Position numbers and translations under genes: made by a program. From Ehretia macrophylla (taxonomy: Eukaryota > Streptophyta > Magnoliopsida > Boraginales > Ehretiaceae), in contig CM075773.1 in assembly GCA_037974665.1 (NCBI GenBank), forward strand, positions 48,686,080-48,750,079: a stretch of DNA of 64,000 nt. The letters are read 5' to 3'. The notes beneath the pieces were generated by a model. The model saw nothing but the letters and a program-made list of their open reading frames with translations, had not been told where the DNA came from and made no database searches. Shown piece after piece: positions 45,875-58,455 of the stretch; the first letter of the stretch is position 1, and every line of letters starts with the position of its first letter.

Positions 45875-48800
45875 TGATTCTTATCTACATAACATACACT
45901 AACAGTAGTTTACAATAGGAAAACACTTCAAAATGTGAAACATTCGAACCTAGTGTGTGCGTAAAATGAGAATCTATATGCAAGTGGTGTTCATACGAGC
46001 ACACAATGTAAACGTTCGAAAAACCACCCATTTATATTGTTGAAATAGCCTCTTGTTAGGTCTTTTTTTTTTTTTTTTTAAATCTTGCATATGGTTAGAG
46101 TTTTGTGCATTGATTGTCTTTTTTAGTATTTTTTTTATTGAAAGTTTTCAACGTCAAAATAAGCAGAAATTTGTTCTGAGTTCTTATGTCAAATTGTATT
46201 CATGGTTTTGCTCTATCTATACTTAGACATACACAAATATTTATAAGAAACATCCAATTACATCTTAAAATCATTTAGCATTAAGTGTGATAATTGGGAA
46301 TCTTACGTATTAATTTTAAAATTATTATTTATTAACGTGAGATTGATATTGTATTATCTAAGAAATATGTTATTAAAACTATCTAACGATCATTGAAAGA
46401 GATAAGATTTTATGGCTCTTAAAAGAAAAGATGACTATGATGAGTTTTAGATGCTTAATTAGACAAAAATCCGGTCTTATATACATATTATAATCTGAAA
46501 AAAGTTATTCCTTTTATACCAAATGAAAAGGTTAGAAAAAAAAGATTCTTGTACAAGTGCATTTGAATGGCCTAAAGTCTATACAGCCTATAAATAGTAT
46601 GCACTCTTGGCAATCTATAACTGGCCAGTTTTAAATACTACAAAAGTACAAAACAACTCACCAATACAAATGAGGGATTAATCACGAGTTATGGTCAAGA
46701 TGATAAATAGATTATTAATGAACGGTTTTTATTTGAAAAGTGTGGTGTTTAAAAGTCATTAAAAGTAATTCATGGTCAGGGGACATCCTCGAATTTTTAA
46801 CGGGGATTAGTTTCATACCTTCGGATGTGAAGACACCTCGTGATTTTAATAAAAAAAAATTACAAACAAGGGGATTACTCTAATAATAGAGTACATTAAT
46901 GTCATTGGAAATTTTGTCCACATCTCGTGTTTCAATTAATTAGGATATTATTTTCTTTGAGGTCAATCTAAATAAAACTTTTACCTAATGAATTAGACCA
47001 TATTTTTTTTAGATATGGTCATATATTGCGAAGTCTAAAGATTGATATGAATTGAAAGATTTTCTGAAAGTATTTCCCGTTATTAAAAAAAGTCACGAAT
47101 AGGATTCTTGATAATGGATGTTAGATAGCGGATTTGGATTCAATCTCTCTCCATCTCATATTGAAATATTGAGGTCTGGGGAGAAAAAAAAAGAAGGAAG
47201 AGGAAACCCAAAAAAAAAAAAAAGATAAAAGAGAAAATTTTGAATTTTAAAAAACACAGATGAAATTGATTCATTTATAAGATGAATAATTCGAATTTCA
47301 ACTTCTGATTACTCTGAGACACAAGTAACTAGAAAAAGATCCTAATTCATAAAGAAAAACTCTCCAAAATATTATGACCATTCCATTCAATTAAATAAAA
47401 AATAAATTTCACGTGTTATAGAACCCACCTTCACCCTCAACTGAAATGGGTTCGGCTGTAATATTTGGAAGAATTTCCCATCCTTGGATAGCTGGCTGTC
47501 TCTGAAGTTCTAAGAAGATTTGACCAACAACGTGTGGTTGGCATGAGTCGCACAATTTCCTTCACGTTTGTATTAATAGCTCTTTTAATGCGAGGAAAGG
47601 GACCTCTCATTTGCCACAGATGACATCCAAGTAAGTTATTACAATAATTGGCTAGATAATTTCTTACAAATGCTCACAAAGGCTTTTGTGAATGTGGGTT
47701 TCGCTGAAAGTGATACGATAGTGACACGTTTTCATTATCTAAAATTATTAGATTCAGTCGAAATTTTTTCCCATATTAATGTTTCTGAAAAGTGTTTTCT
47801 TGACTTCAATCTAACGAAATGTCATTCATTATAAAGAAATACATTTATAGAGGAGTAGTGTTTTCTTTGGTGATTCATATTCAAAATTTTCTGCATCTTA
47901 ATAAATCCTTTACTTTTTATAAATTAGTTGAGAGCTTAGTTTTGCAACAATTCTGAAAGACACAATGTTAGATATACAATTTGCCGCATCCGAGCCAAAC
48001 TGAGGACTTGTACACCTTATTCGAGCTGAAGTCCTGTACAAACAATGAAAAGGGATGACGGAGGTTATCTCTGCGTTCTTTCTCGGACCAGAAAATTAGT
48101 AAGTTAGCTCATCTATAAACTTAACGGGTTATGACAAGTTTAGTTCCTATTCGTCCTTGTGATATTCTTGTGACAAGTGTTTAGGTGGGGATTGTTCTCT
48201 TTGTCCTTATGGGTATTTTGATAATTGTATAATTCTCTTATTTTGTGTCCATATCACACAAGATTCACCAAATCCAAATCCATATAAGGATTTACGTTTT
48301 TGGATAAGGGCTGATGCAATATTGTGGCAGAGGCGCTATCGTCCTCATCGACTCAAATGTTTGTTATAATGTTTCAATTATTTTTTAAAATATGTGTATT
48401 TTCAATATGAAAAATTAAATAATTCTTACTAAAAAGAATTAGTATCAACTTTCACTGAAATAAAATTCTAGATTTGTCATTATTTTTGGATCATTCGTCG
48501 TACTGTTGATTGACTTGGATATACATAGAGATCTTCCATATGAGTACCTTAGGAACAAATCTAAGTTAGTAGAATTTGATTGTGATTTTCATTTTAATGA
48601 AATCCAACAAAGGTAGGTCTTTTAAAAAACCTAACGTTTATGTTTTAGAAAAATATAATTTTGACCAACTTAATGCCTTAATTTCAAGGAAGACATCACG
48701 GGTTCAAACCTCTCTATATTTCTATTTTTTCTTATATTTAAGGGATTTGAATCATTTTCCCTATTTTTACAGATTTCATAGTTTAATCTAATTCCAACAG

Positions 48801-49278
48801 CTTTCCTATCTTTAACTAATTTCTTATTTTATGAATTCTCATATGTTTCAGTTTCACTCTAACAACTTTCTTATACTATTTGACCTTTGGTGGTATGGGG
48901 GATAGGATAGGAATCAAATACGCTCCCCCAATTTTGTGGGATGTGAATTTAATATTCATCATCTCCTAAAATATGGGGGATGAAATAGAGGAGCTGTTGA
49001 AGTAATTTAGTCCCGAAAACTCTCCTAAATGTATGAAATTTTGGCTTTGGGGGGAGTTGTTAGAGCTCTCCTAAAGGGTAATGATATATGTAGCCTGAAT
49101 GATGATTCATCTCCTTTTTAATAAAGAACTAAAATACGTAATGAAAATTCTCTTTTATATAGTAGGAATTTTTATAAAAGACGAAGCATTAGTACATTGC
49201 TACATAATTGGAGCCGTGTGTATATAACGGAACATTTTGTAATGGATTACAATATTTTTTATACTTAAGCATCTAAGC
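45875..49278. other. Intergenic, no gene recognised
   Basis: AT-rich repeats. A minus-strand open stretch at 47409-47590 has a more gene-like composition but could not be assigned. A decayed hAT-like piece lies at about 48330-48480. Otherwise only composition-driven ORFs. Confidence 0.45.
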
Positions 49279-49970
49279 AGCGATTGGTATGTGGAAATAA
49301 GTTGAGAATGGAATTACATTCCTAATTCTATTTTAATTCTCATGTTTGGTATGAGGGAATGGACTTGAGAATCTCATTCCCAAGGGAATTCCATTCCCAC
49401 ATATATGAGAATAGTCATTCCAGACCAAATACACGAGAATAACTTATTTTCATGTGTTTATAAATAAACTTGACTATCATACCCCTATATAACATAATTT
49501 TTATAAATAATTTATTTTACAATAATAATAATAATAATTAAAAAATATAATAACAATTATTATTATTATGAAAATAAAAACAAAAACAAATTAATAAAAT
49601 AATAATAAAACAAAAATAAAAAATAATAATAGTGATTAAATAATAATAATAATAATAATAAATATAATAATATTATTATGAAAATAATAATAATTATTAT
49701 AAAAATAAAAATAAAAATATAATTATTATTATTATTATTATTTATGTTTATATTGTTTACGGTTATGTTTATATTTATTCTTATTTTTAATACTATAATA
49801 ATAAAAAGGCAATCTTGTCATATTATACAAATCATTCACATTACTACTCTTAATTCCTAGAGCATACCAAACATGTCATTCTCATTCTCAAATTCATTTC
49901 ATTCCTAGTTTCATTTCATTCATTGACTCATTCTATTCCTACACAAATCCATTATAGTGTACCAATCGCT
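49279..49970. mobile_element. Inverted-repeat element with an AAT-rich core
   Basis: The ends are AGCGATTGGTA at 49279 and TACCAATCGCT ending at 49970, a perfect 11-bp inverted pair. Weaker pairing continues inside between GGAATGGAATT-like blocks. About 49515-49745 is a long low-complexity run of AATAAT/ATTATT units. There is no coding and no clear target duplication. It is probably a non-autonomous DNA transposon that has gained a microsatellite. Confidence 0.6.
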
Positions 49971-50083
49971 ACCCTAGTTAAGAGGTTTTGAAATCACACA
50001 TGATGCATATATATATATAGCAAATTAACATGTAATATCATTTCAAGTATGTACGGCTAGAAACATGTCGTAAACTAGTAAGG

Positions 50084-50415
50084 TGTTAGATATGACTCGA
50101 ATCTCAAGCAAAGTCAAATACAAAAAACAATTACAGGTTTAATAAGAGTTAAAATACTATGAAAGATAGAAATTTTAATCATAATATGACAAACATTAGT
50201 CTATTATAAATAGGACTATATAAGTTGAGTTGGTGTACCATATTAAATTATACTATAACTATATGTTATGCACCTCTAGGTAGGTGTATACAAGTCAATA
50301 TTATAGTAATTTCTATTAGTGATAAAGAATAATGTTATGTGGACACATGTTATGCCGAACCACGTTAAAATAGTATTGTATTTCCAACGCACCTATGTGC
50401 ATGATCCTTCCAACA
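50084..50415 (+). repeat. 5' LTR of the old short element
   Basis: 332 bp, from TGTTAGATATGACTCG to CCTTCCAACA, followed at once by the primer-binding site. Confidence 0.75.
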
Positions 50416-50569
50416 AAGTGATATCAGAGCTTGGGACGAAATATAAATATGTTGGTTATTATCGTCTTCAAGAGAAAGTGCATTCTGCTACTAGAGCAGA
50501 AGATTGCAAAGAAGAGGACGTCAAAACAATCAAGAAGCTGGCGTTGATATAGTTGAGTCTGTTGGCATG

Positions 50570-52045
50570 AAAAGTCTATAATCTTTATTTTGATAATAAC
50601 AAAACATCTTAATTGTGCTTTAGCATTTTTTTGTAAGACCTTCTTTCCAAAGCTAGTCTACACCAACATTGGATCAAGTTGTTTCAGTCAAGAGTAGAAA
50701 GCTTCTTGGATCAAAGACCAAGCACTATCAAATTGTATCCAAGCCTTAAAGAATTCAAGTTATTGACTCGTAGATAAAGAGGGAGTCACAAGGAAGGAGA
50801 AGTGGTGACATAAGGGGTACCGACCGTAAAAGTTGTCGCTTGCCTAAGTATGATTTGTATCGCTCAAAATTTCTCAAAGAAATTGTTTTCCTATTTCAAA
50901 AATCTTTCGTAGAAATTTTTTTTTTCAAACTCTTGCTTTTGAAATCATTTTATAAAAATACCTTTCAACTGTTTGAATTTTTTGGGATGTTAAAAAATGC
51001 TAAGAAATCTCTTTTTTCAATATGCCCAAATATTTCTGGGCTAAAAATATATTTTTAGCATTTTTTATGGCATCCGGGCGTTACCGGCATTTTCCGGTCG
51101 CCCGGATAGAAGGTGCAACGCCCGGCAGAAAGGACTTTTTCGGGCGATACATGCTCCTTCCGGGCGCCCGGATCAGTGCCTCAGCGCCCGGATGAGTTAA
51201 CGGGAAAATCCGGAAATCTTGCTTAAAATCTGATTTTTGTCTAATCTTTCCCTCTTTTTAAGCCATGCCTTCTCACCCTCAACATCATCTCTTCAAGCCA
51301 CAATTTTCAGATTATCAAAGAGCTTTCATATCATTCCTATTGAGAAATCTTGAGCTATCATTATCATATCTTTTGAGCATTCAAATCATTTTTCAAAAGT
51401 GTAATATCAAACTCAAATAGGAGTTGCAATTTTCATTTATTCTATCACAAAATCTTTGTAATACATTCTTTCACATAGATTGAGAGAATCATTGTGAGAA
51501 GAAGTATTGTAATCCTTTGTGGACTCAAAGGAAGAGAGAGTAGTAGGTTAAGCTTCACCTACATTTGAAGGAGCTTGTGTGACTCTTGTGGATTCAAGAG
51601 TAATTGTAGTTGGTTCTTGCTTCACCAACATTTGAAGAAGCATCATAGTGAAGTGTTATTAAAATCCTAAGGGAAGAGAAGACCTTAGGTGGTGGACTAG
51701 GCCCCCGGGAGTGCGAACCACTTGAAAATCATCGTGTTTGATTTCTCTTACTCTATTCTCTTTATTTCCAAGTTATTTACTTTCGTGTGGATATTGCTCA
51801 TTTTAATTACTTGGTAATTGTTGAGATATCTATTTGAGGTTTTACCTTGAAACTCTAATTGCATATCTAGTGTTAAATATTTATATGCTCACCAAGTGTT
51901 TGATAAATTGCCTACAAGAGCTTCTTGTGTATTATCAATCCTTACTTGACATTGCCTCTATATTAAGAAATTTTAAATTGCTAAATCTTGCCTAAACAAC
52001 CTAATTCACCCCCCCCCCCTCCTTGTAGGTTATTCAGGACCAACA
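50570..52045 (+). repeat. 5' LTR of the Copia element
   Basis: It begins TGTTGGCATGAAAAG and ends GGACCAACA. It contains the CG-rich cluster at 51071-51205, and the 72-codon frame at 50840-51058 recurs in the other LTR and is not a gene. A C-run of about 10 near 52010 differs in length from the other LTR. Confidence 0.93.
51071..51205 (+). repeat. CG-rich inverted-motif cluster in the 5' LTR
   Basis: Units of ATCCGGGCG and CGCCCGGAT in alternating orientation, plus TTCCGGGCGCCCGGAT, dense in CpG in an AT-rich LTR. The 3' LTR copy is at 59382-59515. Confidence 0.85.
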
Positions 52046-52062
52046 AGTGGTATCAGAGCTAG
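52046..52062 (+). other. Primer-binding site of the Copia element
   Basis: AGTGGTATCAGAGCTAG directly after the 5' LTR. TGGTATCAGAGC is complementary to the 3' end of initiator-Met tRNA, which primes minus-strand synthesis. Confidence 0.9.
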
Positions 52063-52100
52063 TACTCTACATATAGCTTAACATCTAGTAGAGGATCCCT

Positions 52101-53771
52101 ATGGCAAGCTCATCAATGTCTAATATAGTTGAAGGACAATCTTCCTCTAGACCACCATTGTTTAATGGAACAAACTATTCTTTTTAGAAAACTAGGATGA
52201 GAATCTATATTCTAGCAAATGATATAAGAGTTTGGAATGTGATAAAAAATGGACCAATCAATCCTACCTTAACTAAAAAGGAAGGAGAACAAAGTATCAC
52301 TACCCCCAAACCGGAAAAAGATTATAATGATGATGACTTCAAAATGTGTGAAAGAAACTATAAAGCTATGAATATGCTATATCTTGCTTTAGATTCAAAT
52401 GAGTTCAATAAAATTTCCGGATGCAAAAGTGCTAAAGAAATTTGGGATCAATTAGAAGTGACATATGAGGGACCAACCAAGTTAAAGAAACTAGAATAAA
52501 CATGCTTGTTCATAAATATGAAATGTTCAAAATGTCTTTTGATGAAAATATAGAACAAATGTTTTCTAGATTTACCGATATTGTTAATGCTCTAAAATCT
52601 CTTGGAAAAGAGTATTCTAATGAAGAATTGGTAGAAAAAGTTCTCCGAAGCTTAACCGAGCCATGGGAAGCTAAAGTAACGGCTATTGAAGAAGCTAGAG
52701 ACCTCAAAACTCTCACTCTTAGTGAACTTATGGGATCTCTTATGAGTCATGAGTTGAAGAGGAAAGATCGAGAAGAAGAAAAGAGGAATAATAAAAAGTC
52801 ACTTGCGCTTCTTGCATCAAAGGCTTACTCAAGTGATGAAGAAGAAGAAAACAAAGAAGATGATGATGAGATAGCCCTTCTTACAAGGAACTTTAAGAAA
52901 TTTCTTAAATTCAAAAAGGTAAGTAAAGCTCCTTACAATAGGTTTATGAACAAAGGAAGAAACAAATCAAAAGAAGAAGGAAGATGCTTCAATTGTGACA
53001 AGACGGGTCATATAAAAGCAAATTGTCCAAAATTAATCAAAACCAAGGAAGGAAAAGCCTTGAAGGCAACATACGTTGATGACGATGCTTCAACCGGTGA
53101 GGAAAGTGAAAATGAAGAAGTGGCAAACATCGTTTGTCTTATGACAAAAGAAGATGATGAGGTATGTTCTTCCTTTAACTCCGAATATTACACCTCTAGC
53201 TCATTAATTGAAAATGAATGTTCTTTTGAAGAATTACAAAATGAATTCTCAAAAATGCATGATAATTTTGAAATTGCAATTTTTAAGATACATGAACTTC
53301 AAAAAGAGAATAATACCTTAAAAGAAGAAAATAAGTTGCTTGAAAAGGATCAAAATTTTGCTCATGAAAAAGCACTTAAAGTTCATTTCGAAAATAATAA
53401 TCTTCAAACAAAAATTGAAAAGCTTGAAAAAGAAAATCAAGGATTAAATAGAAACCTTGTAAGATTTACAAAAGGAAAAGAAAACCTTGATAAAATGCTT
53501 GGTTCTCAAAAAATGGCTTTTGATAAAAGTGGAATAGGATATGAACCTTCTTCAAAACAAAAATCTTTAAAAAGCTATTTTGTTAAAGCATCATCATCTA
53601 CAAATGAAGCATCAACATCTAAAGGATTTCAAAAAAACATGCACCTATTGTGAAAGACAAGGTCACATAACATCACATTGTAAATTTCGAAATATGATAG
53701 GTAGAGATTCCAAAATTCCTTCTTGGCTTAAACCAAAATGGATTATCAAAAGTGTTAAAAGTCAATACTAA
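52101..53771 (+). pseudogene. Copia gag, broken
   Basis: Nucleocapsid/capsid polyprotein part. The ATG at 52101 is followed after 28 codons by a TAG at 52185 where a Trp is expected. The frame reopens at 52197-52499, then shifts near 52495 (a loss of a few bases), and continues at 52502-53653. That part holds the zinc knuckle CFNCDKTGHIKANC (about 52986-53027) and a long coiled-coil region of Lys/Glu-rich heptads. A one-base change in an A-run near 53640 shifts the frame before a second knuckle CTYCERQGHITSHC, which runs to 53771. At least one nonsense change and two frameshifts stop a single product. Confidence 0.85.
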
Positions 53772-53884
53772 CAATATAGGACCCAATAGAACTTGGGGAC
53801 CTAAATTTTTTTTTTTGTATATAGGTTACCCTAAGGATGAAGTATGAAGGAAATTGAGTCATTGATAGTGGATGTTCAAGGCAT
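53772..53884 (+). pseudogene. Copia gag-protease junction, broken
   Basis: A further frame change lies beyond 53771, then a T-run. The protease active-site motif [10 protein letters not shown] begins near 53867, in the frame of the long pol ORF, but a TGA two codons upstream of Asp replaces the usual Trp. The protease N terminus is therefore cut off from pol. Confidence 0.7.
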
Positions 53885-56800
53885 ATGACCGGTGATTCAT
53901 CTCTTTTCTATGAGCCTATCAAAAATTACAAAGGTTTTGTGAGCTTTGGAAATAATGAAAAAGGTAAAATCATTGGTAAAGGTAGCATTGGAAATAAAAT
54001 ATCCATTCATGATGTGCTACTTGTGAAAGGATTGCAACATAATTTGCTTAGTGTAAGCCAACTATGTGATAATGATTATTTAGTTAAATTTAAATCATCG
54101 TGTTGCACCATTTTTGACAAAATGAAAAATGTGGTATTTACTGCAAATAGACACGAAAATGTCTATATTATTGACTTTGAAAGTATATCTTGCCAAAATA
54201 TTGATTGTTTAATCACAACAAATGAAAGTTCGTGGTTATGGCATAGAAGATTAGGACACATTAGCATGGATCTACTTGGTAAACTTTCTCGAAAGGATCT
54301 TGTGAAAGGCCTTCCTAAGACCAAGTTTGAAAAAGATCATTTATGTGATGCATGCCAATTTGGAAAACAACATAAAGTTTCTTTCAAAACCATTAGCCAT
54401 GTGTCTACATCAAAAGCTCTACAAAAACTTCATATGGACCTTTTTGGACCAATGGATGTAATGAGTCTAGGAGGATCTAGATATGTTTTTGTTATTGTTG
54501 ATGATTACACTAGATACACATGGGTGATGTTTCTTGCTTTCAAAAATGATGCTTTCAATGAATTTGCAAAATTCTGTAAAAGAGTGCAAAATGAGAAAGG
54601 ATACTATATTTCATGCATTCACAGTGATCAAGGCACGGAATTCATAAATGCATCTTTTATGGAATTATGTGAACAAAATGGCATTGAGCATAATTTTTCG
54701 GCTCCTATAACTCCTCAACAAAATGGGGTTGTTGAAAGGAAAAACCGAACTTTACAAGAAATGGCAAGAACAATGTTGAAAGAAAACAACTTGCCTACAT
54801 ACTTTTGGGGAGAAGCTGTAAATACAGCTTGCTATACTCTAAATAAAGTTTTAATTAGGCCTTCTCTAAAGAAAACTCCATATGAATTATGGAAAGGACG
54901 TACTCCAAATATCTCACATTTTAAAGTTTTTGGATGTAAATGCTTCATCTTAAATAATAAGGACTATCTTGGTAAGTTTGATTCAAAGTCCGATGAATGT
55001 ATTTTTATTGGATACTCTTCGAGAAGCAAGGCATATCGAGTTTACAATAAAAGAACCTCTGTAATTGAGAAATATATGCATATTAACTTTGATGAAACTA
55101 ACCCATTTATGTCAAGAAAGGATGAAGACGATAGTATGAGCTTTCAACAAGTTAAAGAACAAAGTCAACCTATTCCGACAAGTGAAGAAGGCAATACATC
55201 CACAAGCAATCAGATTGATACTCAAATAGAGGAAGTACAACCAACTTCAAATGATCAAATCACATCAACAAATCAAGATCTCCCAAAGTGTTGGAAATTT
55301 GTCAAAAATCATCCAAATGATCAAATCCTTGGGGATCCATCACAAGGTGTAAGAACTCGTTCCAATCTAAATACTTTCTGTGAACATGTAGCGTTTATAT
55401 CTAAAATTGAACCTAAAAATATCAAAGAAGCCTTATTGGATGATGATTGGATTATTGCTATGCAAGAAGAGCTTAATCAATTTGAAAGAAATCAAGTTTG
55501 GACTTTAGTTGAAAGACCTAGTAATTACCCGATTATTGGTACAAAATGGGTTTTTCGAAACAAACTAGATGAATCCGGTAATGTAACTAGAAATAAGGCT
55601 AGACTAGTTGCTCAAGGATATAGTCAAGAAGAAAGAATAGACTATGAAGAAACATTTGCACCAGTAGCTCGACTTGAATCCATTAGAATGTTACTAGCAT
55701 ATGCATGTTTCATGAACTTCAAACTCTATCAAATGGATGTTAAAAGTGCTTTCTTAAATGGATATCTTCAAGAAGAAGTTTATGTTGAACAACCACCCGA
55801 TTTTGAAAATACAAATTTATTAAGTCATGTATTCAAACTTCAAAAGGCTCTTTATGGACTTAAACAAGCACCTAGGGCATGGTATGATAGATTAAGTAAT
55901 TATCTACTTGACAACGGTTTCTCTAGAGGTAAACTAGACTCTACTCTATTTGTAAAAAGAAAAACTAAAGACATTTTGCTTGTTCAAATTTATGTTGATG
56001 ACATTATCTTTGGTGCTACTAATGAATCCCTTTGCAAGTACTTTTCTGAATGTATGCACAAAGAATTTGAAATGAGCATGATGGGAGAATTAAATTTCTT
56101 CCTTGGACTTCAAATCAAACAAACAAAAGAAGGGATCTTCATTAATCAAGCCAAGTACATTAAGGAACTCATCAAAAGATTCGGGCTTGAAACTGCAAAA
56201 GAAATGAGCACCCCTATGGGAACGTCAATCAAACTTGACAAAGATGAAAACGGTAAATCTGTTGATGAAAAGCTATATCGAGGTATGATCGGAAGCCTTC
56301 TCTATTTAACTGCCTCAAGACCTGATATTATGTTTTCTGTATGCTTATGTGCTCGGTTTCAATCTTCTCCGAAAGAATCACACTTGAATGCTGTAAAAAG
56401 AATTATCAGATACCTTAAGAGTACCATCAATCTAGGACTCTTTTATCCTAAAGGCACATCTTTTGAACTTCTAGGATACTCCGATGCTGATTATGCGGGA
56501 TGTAAGATCGATAGAAAAAGCACTAGCGGCAGTTGTCAATTTCTAGGACATGCCTTAGTCTCATGGTCTAGTAAGAAACAACATAGTGTAGCTCTTTCAA
56601 CAGCAGAAGCAGAGTATGTAGCTATAGGTAATTGTGTTGCACAAATTCTTTGGATGAAACAAACTTTACTTGACTTTGGTCTCGAATATGATCATGTGCC
56701 TATCAGGTGTGATAATACAAGTGCTATAAGTCTATCAAAGAACCCTATTCAACATTCTAGAACTAAGCATATTGAAATTCGTCATCATTTCCTAAGAGAT

Positions 56801-56935
56801 CATGTGCAAAAAGGAGATATTAAGCTTGTTTTTGTTGATTCCTTGCATCAATTGGCCGATATTTTTACAAAACCTTTGCATGAGAATCAATTTTGTGCTA
56901 TTAGAAGGGAACTAGGAATGCTTTGGATCACATAA
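53885..56935 (+). CDS. Copia pol: integrase, reverse transcriptase, RNase H
   Basis: An uninterrupted 1016-codon frame; the ATG is the Met in the protease motif HMTG and is probably not the native start. In order: end of the protease, the GAG-pre-integrase zinc region (HRRLGHIS to CDACQFGKQ, about residues 118-160), the integrase core with Asp in LHMDLFGP (about 184), Asp in HSDQGTEF (about 248) and Glu in NGVVERKNR (about 284), then reverse transcriptase from QVWTLVERP (about 535) with the active site YVDDIIFG (703-710), and RNase H with DADYAGC (about 867) and STAEAEYVA. It ends with TAA at 56933-56935. All catalytic motifs are present. It would normally be made as part of a gag-pol polyprotein. 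Confidence 0.92.
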   Translation: MTGDSSLFYEPIKNYKGFVSFGNNEKGKIIGKGSIGNKISIHDVLLVKGLQHNLLSVSQLCDNDYLVKFKSSCCTIFDKMKNVVFTANRHENVYIIDFESISCQNIDCLITTNESSWLWHRRLGHISMDLLGKLSRKDLVKGLPKTKFEKDHLCDACQFGKQHKVSFKTISHVSTSKALQKLHMDLFGPMDVMSLGGSRYVFVIVDDYTRYTWVMFLAFKNDAFNEFAKFCKRVQNEKGYYISCIHSDQGTEFINASFMELCEQNGIEHNFSAPITPQQNGVVERKNRTLQEMARTMLKENNLPTYFWGEAVNTACYTLNKVLIRPSLKKTPYELWKGRTPNISHFKVFGCKCFILNNKDYLGKFDSKSDECIFIGYSSRSKAYRVYNKRTSVIEKYMHINFDETNPFMSRKDEDDSMSFQQVKEQSQPIPTSEEGNTSTSNQIDTQIEEVQPTSNDQITSTNQDLPKCWKFVKNHPNDQILGDPSQGVRTRSNLNTFCEHVAFISKIEPKNIKEALLDDDWIIAMQEELNQFERNQVWTLVERPSNYPIIGTKWVFRNKLDESGNVTRNKARLVAQGYSQEERIDYEETFAPVARLESIRMLLAYACFMNFKLYQMDVKSAFLNGYLQEEVYVEQPPDFENTNLLSHVFKLQKALYGLKQAPRAWYDRLSNYLLDNGFSRGKLDSTLFVKRKTKDILLVQIYVDDIIFGATNESLCKYFSECMHKEFEMSMMGELNFFLGLQIKQTKEGIFINQAKYIKELIKRFGLETAKEMSTPMGTSIKLDKDENGKSVDEKLYRGMIGSLLYLTASRPDIMFSVCLCARFQSSPKESHLNAVKRIIRYLKSTINLGLFYPKGTSFELLGYSDADYAGCKIDRKSTSGSCQFLGHALVSWSSKKQHSVALSTAEAEYVAIGNCVAQILWMKQTLLDFGLEYDHVPIRCDNTSAISLSKNPIQHSRTKHIEIRHHFLRDHVQKGDIKLVFVDSLHQLADIFTKPLHENQFCAIRRELGMLWIT

Positions 56936-56971
56936 CCTGACGAAATATTGTTTTTTTCGGCAAAATAGTGA

Positions 56972-57096
56972 TTCGGGCGTTACTGCCTTCTTCCGGGCGC
57001 CCGGAAGAAGCATGTATCGACCGGAACATCACTCTCTGCCGGGCGTTACTACCCTCATCCGGGCGCCCGGAAAAAGGGCCTATCGCCCGGATCGAG
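56972..57096 (+). repeat. CG-rich inverted-motif cluster between pol and the extra ORF
   Basis: Repeated CGGGCGTTAC and TTCCGGGCGCCCGGA units in both orientations within AT-rich sequence. The same motif cluster occurs in both LTRs at 51071-51205 and 59382-59515. GGGCGCCC is itself a palindrome. Short ORFs on both strands across it are composition artefacts. Confidence 0.85.
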
Positions 57097-57384
57097 CTGT
57101 TTGAAAAACCGAAATTTCCTTCCTTTCTTCTCACTTTTTCACACCTTCTCAAATATAAACTCTTTCTTCTCTCAATCTCTTCTATTTAATCACCAACATC
57201 TTCACCATCACTCACCATTATTTGCATCAAAACACTTTTTAATTATCAATCTCTTGTGTTTTCATCATCAAAGTTTTCAAAAGCTTCAACACCCAATCCT
57301 TAAAAAACCTTGTATACAAGGTGCTCGGTAAAATTCCTCAACTAAACCTTTCTTCTAACAAGCTTCTTCAACCTTCAAATTCAA

Positions 57385-58452
57385 ATGGCACCACCAAGGG
57401 TTGACTCCAGGAAACGCAAGCAAGGAGAATCTTCATCCGCTGGCCCTCAGATCATTGTTAATCCAGATGCTTTTCCTCAACAAAACATTCTATGGGGTAA
57501 GATTTTAGATCCTCCCACCTTGCTTAATGATACTAGAATTTATCGGCTTTTAGATGCTCAAGGGTGGCTACCTATGTTAAGATTTGAAAACAAAGGCAAT
57601 ACTGCATGGATTAGAGAATTCTACTACTATGTTAACTTAGACTTCACCACCATGAAATTAAATAGTCAAGTTAAGTCTAAGGAACTAGAATTAACTGCAA
57701 GTATTATTGCTAGAGCCTTTGGGATTCCTAATCAAGGCACCAAACTGTATTCATATAGAGGTATGCCAGAAGGTGTTCTTGAAAACCTAGAAGCCAGTGT
57801 TATAGAATTTCTGTGGGAAGGTACAGGAACAAGCTCCTTAGGATATCCTAAGACTAAGGATCTCACTCCAGAAAAGAAGCTGCTATTTTATATTCTTCAT
57901 GAGGTCATTATTCCACGGGAAGTTAAGGATGGTTCAATTCCAAAATTCACTGCACTGTTGATGTATTTGATGTATAAAGCCAAACGTATCAATCTTCCGC
58001 ACATCATCATTAACCATATCATTCACACCAAGGAGGCTCAAAATCAACTTGCTTATGGGGTTCCCTTAACTCACATGTTTGAGTCTTTAGAAGTTCCACG
58101 AGATCATGAGTTTGAGGCCATTAGTGATAGATCCTATCTTCTCAATGTTACTAGCCTCACTCGCCAAAAGCTGAAAATTCATAACTCTCGTGTTCTCAAT
58201 ATTGGTGATGATACGAGTGATGATCCTCTTGTGTTTGAATCCCTTGATGTTGATCCCACTACTTTTAGAGATCCTATGGAACGACAAGGCAGCAGTGGTG
58301 TTGGCACCTCTCAAGGACAAAGGGCTAGACCATCTTCATCTCACTCCTCCTCCCTTGATGAAATTCGTGCACACCTGAATGAACAAGATGTTCGTTTGGA
58401 CAGAATGGAGCAGATGCTGAAGGCTTTATATGATCACCACATTGGTTCTTAG
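57385..58452 (+). CDS. Extra Copia ORF (putative plant transposon protein domain)
   Basis: 355 residues, on the sense strand 450 bp after pol, where Sireviruses carry a so-called env-like gene. The N terminus is basic (SRKRKQGESS). The body (about 35-230) contains GWLPMLRFENKGNTAWIREF and resembles the uncharacterised putative plant transposon protein domain found in retroelement ORFs. A Ser-rich linker follows, then a C-terminal coiled coil (about 325-350, LDEIRAHLNEQDVRLDRMEQ). No signal peptide or membrane segment lies before the TAG at 58450, so it is not a recognisable envelope protein. The frame is intact with good codon structure although gag is broken. Expression by splicing or re-initiation is unknown. 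Confidence 0.82.
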   Translation: MAPPRVDSRKRKQGESSSAGPQIIVNPDAFPQQNILWGKILDPPTLLNDTRIYRLLDAQGWLPMLRFENKGNTAWIREFYYYVNLDFTTMKLNSQVKSKELELTASIIARAFGIPNQGTKLYSYRGMPEGVLENLEASVIEFLWEGTGTSSLGYPKTKDLTPEKKLLFYILHEVIIPREVKDGSIPKFTALLMYLMYKAKRINLPHIIINHIIHTKEAQNQLAYGVPLTHMFESLEVPRDHEFEAISDRSYLLNVTSLTRQKLKIHNSRVLNIGDDTSDDPLVFESLDVDPTTFRDPMERQGSSGVGTSQGQRARPSSSHSSSLDEIRAHLNEQDVRLDRMEQMLKALYDHHIGS

Positions 58453-58455
58453 TCT

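Noticed and set aside
49515..49745. AAT/ATT repeats considered as a CRISPR-like or satellite array
   Set aside because: Simple low-complexity microsatellite with no fixed unit and spacer pattern, inside a DNA transposon of a plant genome.
50840..51058. 72-codon frame repeated at 59151-59369
   Set aside because: Identical position in both Copia LTRs, very T-rich, no domain. It is LTR sequence.
57385..58452. Calling the extra Copia ORF an envelope gene
   Set aside because: No signal peptide, membrane segment or Cys pattern in the 355-aa product; the sequence looks like a plant transposon-associated domain with a coiled coil.
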